Shown: positions 6,762 through 8,202 of the stretch, in pieces
Layout of the letters: each line of letters begins with the position of its first letter
How positions within the stretch are numbered: position 1 is the stretch's first letter
Source: Paludibacteraceae bacterium
Lineage (GTDB): Bacteria; Bacteroidota; Bacteroidia; Bacteroidales; Paludibacteraceae
Direction of reading: 5' to 3'
NCBI GenBank assembly: GCA_023227695.1
Contig: JALNVE010000141.1
Coordinates: 1-8,202, forward strand
Length of the DNA: 8,202 nucleotides
The notes under the pieces: generated by a model
Told to the model about the DNA's origin: nothing
Databases searched by the model: none
The model's input: only the letters and a program-made list of their open reading frames with translations
Made by a program: the position numbers and the translations under genes

Positions 6762-6788
6762 ATACTCCAAAAAAGTGAGAATAGGAAA
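6757..6788 (-). promoter_or_regulatory. Bacteroidetes-type promoter for the permease-ribBA-pdxJ block
   Basis: On the minus strand TTTC (6788-6785) is followed after 20 bp by TATTTTTG (6764-6757). That is a full match to the -7 consensus TAnnTTTG and three of four bases of the -33 TTTG. Transcription would start near 6750, giving a leader of about 20 nt before the ATG at 6729. Confidence 0.6.
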
Positions 6789-6884
6789 AAGAGAGAACTA
6801 AATGTATTTAAAAGTTTGCTAGCATTATAATTCTGCACATTTAACAAAAATCCTTTTCTTTTTCCTACTAACAATTATTATATA

Positions 6885-6901
6885 AAAACCAATGTGGTTT
6901 T
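6885..6901 (-). terminator. Weak terminator-like hairpin
   Basis: AAAACC and GGTTTT pair around a 5-nt loop. On the minus strand the stem is followed by TTATAT after its own T-run. It begins 3 bp after the stop of the doubtful ORF at 6905-7123. The stem has only two G-C pairs, so it may be weak. It could equally close transcription from the START-like gene. Confidence 0.35.
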
Positions 6902-6904
6902 CGT

Positions 6905-7123
6905 TTATTTCACGGCTCTATCATTGGACTTTTCTAACGATATATTCATGAGATAGCTTACTATCTTTAACTGTCTCCAAAACTCATACGAAAATCTAAC
7001 GATAAGAACAAAACAGCTTCTGTTTAGATAATTCACTTTAGCACAAAAATTCCACAAAAAAAAGGAGAACAACCTCGACCGCAAGAAAAAGACATACGGA
7101 GGAAGTGTTTCTCCCTTACTCAT
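6905..7123 (-). CDS. Doubtful 72-residue ORF or small RNA unit
   Basis: This fills most of the 410-bp gap between the START-like gene and the permease. The ORF starts with ATG at 7123 and ends at 6905. The product is basic and rich in Phe, Leu and Arg, with a hydrophobic N-terminal third (about 10-28), and matches no family I recognise. Composition alone suggests chance. However, an exact Bacteroidetes promoter match (7134-7166) would start transcription only a few bases before the ATG, and a terminator-like hairpin (6885-6901) begins 3 bp after the stop. There is no room for a ribosome-binding site, so it would be a nearly leaderless mRNA or a non-coding RNA of about 240 nt. Two small hairpins (AAACAG-ctt-CTGTTT at 7011-7025 and AGATAG-ctta-CTATCT at 6951-6966) would lie inside it. 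Confidence 0.2.
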   Translation of the reverse strand: MSKGETLPPYVFFLRSRLFSFFLWNFCAKVNYLNRSCFVLIVRFSYEFWRQLKIVSYLMNISLEKSNDRAVK

Positions 7124-7133
7124 ATAATTCGAA

Positions 7134-7166
7134 CAAAAGTACTAAAGACCAATTGCCGTCTTCAAA
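7134..7166 (-). promoter_or_regulatory. Exact Bacteroidetes promoter match at the 3' end of the START-like gene
   Basis: On the minus strand TTTG (7166-7163) is followed after 21 bp by TACTTTTG (7141-7134). Both elements match the TTTG / TAnnTTTG consensus with accepted spacing. The expected start, near 7127-7130, is just past the stop of the START-like gene and a few bases before the ATG at 7123. Confidence 0.45.
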
Positions 7167-7537
7167 TCTTCAATCTGATTGCTCCATAATTTTATGGAAT
7201 CATCCTTATCTTCTGGTTCAGCAAAATCGGTAACAGTAAGTACTACTTCGTTGGTCAGTTCCATGATTGATATTCTCAACTCAAAATAAGGTTTCACTGG
7301 ATCTTGTCTATCTTCATCCCATCTAAACTTGACATAACTATCCAAACGGTTATTCACCAAAATCGCCTTTTGGAAGCTTTTACCCCAATAAAAGGTGAAC
7401 TCATTTTTATTTTCTCCATCAACCGCCACTTTATCCGCAAACCATTCAGACAAACCCACTGGCGTGCTGATGCTAGTCCACAAGACATTTATGGATACAT
7501 TACTAAGATTAAACTCCAATTGAAACTTCTCTTTCAT
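7142..7537 (-). CDS. START-like domain protein of the Bacteroidetes type
   Basis: A 131-residue protein resembling the small START-like (helix-grip, AHSA1/Bet v 1 fold) proteins common in Bacteroidetes, whose biochemical role is unknown. Features seen are the opening MKEKFQLEFNL, the early helix with STPVGLSEWFAD (24-35), alternating beta strands rich in aromatic residues (FTFYWGK, YVKFRWDED), and the acidic DFAEPEDKDD (104-113). The last helix includes LWSNQIEDLKTAIG. Members have a hydrophobic pocket, but no ligand can be inferred here. There is no signal peptide, so it should be cytoplasmic. I chose the ATG at 7537; an in-frame GTG at 7543 would add two residues and fits the family N-terminus less well. 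I saw no clear promoter upstream. Confidence 0.85.
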   Translation of the reverse strand: MKEKFQLEFNLSNVSINVLWTSISTPVGLSEWFADKVAVDGENKNEFTFYWGKSFQKAILVNNRLDSYVKFRWDEDRQDPVKPYFELRISIMELTNEVVLTVTDFAEPEDKDDSIKLWSNQIEDLKTAIGL

Positions 7538-7874
7538 AAACACACTTTTAAATCAATTACAAATTATCAAAATAGCGTAAACTAATCTTTTACTTCTTTA
7601 CAGACAAACAACTGACATTTAATACATTGTTGCCATTTGGAACCCAAACCAATCCATAGATTTGTAGCATTTCTGTCTCCTTGTCTAATGGCGCAAGGTA
7701 TAAAAAAGAATGAATAAAAAAAACGATACATGAAAAATTCACAATCTTAGAAATAAAAAAAATACATGAAATTTATTTTTATCATACTCAACTAAAAACC
7801 AAGGTTATACAACCCTAAAAGCCTTATCTGCTCTGCATTTTAACTATTTTTATATGACTTTTATTCGATTACAT
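7538..7874. other. AT-rich intergenic region between the START-like gene and tRNA-fMet
   Basis: The START-like gene and the tRNA diverge from this region, which should hold the promoter of the START-like gene. I found no exact TAnnTTTG on the minus strand. The one gene-like item is a 26-codon minus-strand ORF at 7670-7590 whose ATG is preceded by AAGGAGA six bases upstream, unusual for this window. The rest, especially 7690-7870, is A/T-run-rich with no repeats or structures I would defend. Confidence 0.5.
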
Positions 7875-7905
7875 TTTCTTTTTGTCCAAACTTGTTGTAT
7901 CTTTG
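7875..7905 (+). promoter_or_regulatory. Promoter of the initiator tRNA gene
   Basis: TTTC (7875-7878) is followed after 19 bp by TATCTTTG (7898-7905), an exact match to the Bacteroidetes -7 consensus with three of four -33 bases. The start would be near 7910, leaving about 38 nt of 5' leader. In that leader ATTGAG (7913-7918) can pair with CTCAAT (7930-7935) ahead of the mature 5' end. Confidence 0.7.
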
Positions 7906-7948
7906 CATCGCAATTGAGAGAGACACTTGCTCAATCAATTGAAAGGAT

Positions 7949-8021
<73 letters not shown>

Positions 8022-8026
8022 CACAG

Positions 8027-8058
8027 AAAGAGAATCAGAAATGATTCTCTTTTATTTT
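8027..8058 (+). terminator. Rho-independent terminator of the tRNA gene
   Basis: The 11-bp stem AAGAGAATCA.. (8027-8037) with its exact complement (8042-8052) closes on the tetraloop GAAA and runs into TTTATTTT. It lies five bases past the tRNA, so the tRNA is a single-gene transcript. Confidence 0.92.
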
Positions 8059-8130
8059 GCATACAATGGAATAGGGATCTATTGGATCAGCGGATAGGTG
8101 GGGTTGGTACAAGGACAAGAATCCCCAGAT

Positions 8131-8202
8131 TCAAGAATAAAGTTTGGCAAGCCTGTACATGAAAAACTTCACGTCTGCCACGCCCCTGAACTGTGTTCGG
8201 AA
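8131..8202 (-). CDS. C-terminal end of an unidentified protein, possibly a transposase (truncated by window)
   Basis: The minus strand is open from the window edge to a TGA at 8133-8131, encoding 23 residues. The sequence includes FRTQFRGVADVKFF and ends RLAKLYS. The RTxFRG segment and the basic, aromatic character recall the C-terminal ends of some DDE transposases, but I cannot name a family. The stretch looks richer in G and C than the neighbouring intergenic DNA, compatible with foreign origin. Another minus-strand frame stays open to 8087 and the plus strand stays open from about 8099, so the reading frame itself is not certain. Confidence 0.35.
   Translation of the reverse strand, partial: FRTQFRGVADVKFFMYRLAKLYS

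Overview
The window looks like a piece of a Bacteroidetes chromosome, most likely order Bacteroidales. The DNA is AT-rich. Protein-coding genes mostly lack strong Shine-Dalgarno sequences. Several upstream regions carry the TTTG / TAnnTTTG promoter pattern of this phylum. The gene content also fits: a fused RibBA, a long LptF/LptG-type permease, an ExbB-ExbD-TonB/TolA-like set next to pdxJ, and the small START-like protein typical of Bacteroidetes. I cannot name the genus.

Layout. Bases 1-111 (+) are the last 36 codons of an IS30-family transposase, cut by the window start. From 141 to 7543 all convincing genes lie on the minus strand. Read in transcription order from high to low coordinates they are: a START-like protein (7537-7142); a doubtful 72-codon unit with its own promoter match (7123-6905); an LptF/LptG-family permease (6729-5215); ribBA (5173-3959); pdxJ (3918-3205); exbB (3088-2399); exbD (2368-1961); a TonB/TolA-like transducer (1946-1071) followed by a strong terminator; and a separately transcribed DJ-1/PfpI-family gene (771-214) with its own terminator. 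On the plus strand at 7949-8021 there is an initiator tRNA-fMet(CAT) with a promoter upstream and an 11-bp terminator hairpin downstream. The last 72 bases (minus strand) look like the C-terminal end of another protein, perhaps a transposase.

How the genes fit together. The permease, ribBA and pdxJ are separated by about 40 bp, and exbB, exbD and the transducer by 14-30 bp. The only larger gap inside the block is 116 bp, between pdxJ and exbB. No terminator is visible before 1048. The block may therefore be one long operon, or two adjacent ones, joining outer-membrane assembly (lipopolysaccharide export), riboflavin and vitamin B6 synthesis, and proton-motive-force energy transduction to the outer membrane.

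The housekeeping genes are ordinary. The less expected signals are in the gaps: a promoter-ORF-hairpin unit between the START-like gene and the permease, a 12-bp perfect palindrome over the permease promoter, a terminator-like hairpin in the DJ-1 leader, an orphan coding-like stretch behind the transducer gene, and transposase or transposase-like tails at both window edges. I found no CRISPR array, riboswitch, phage gene or defence system.
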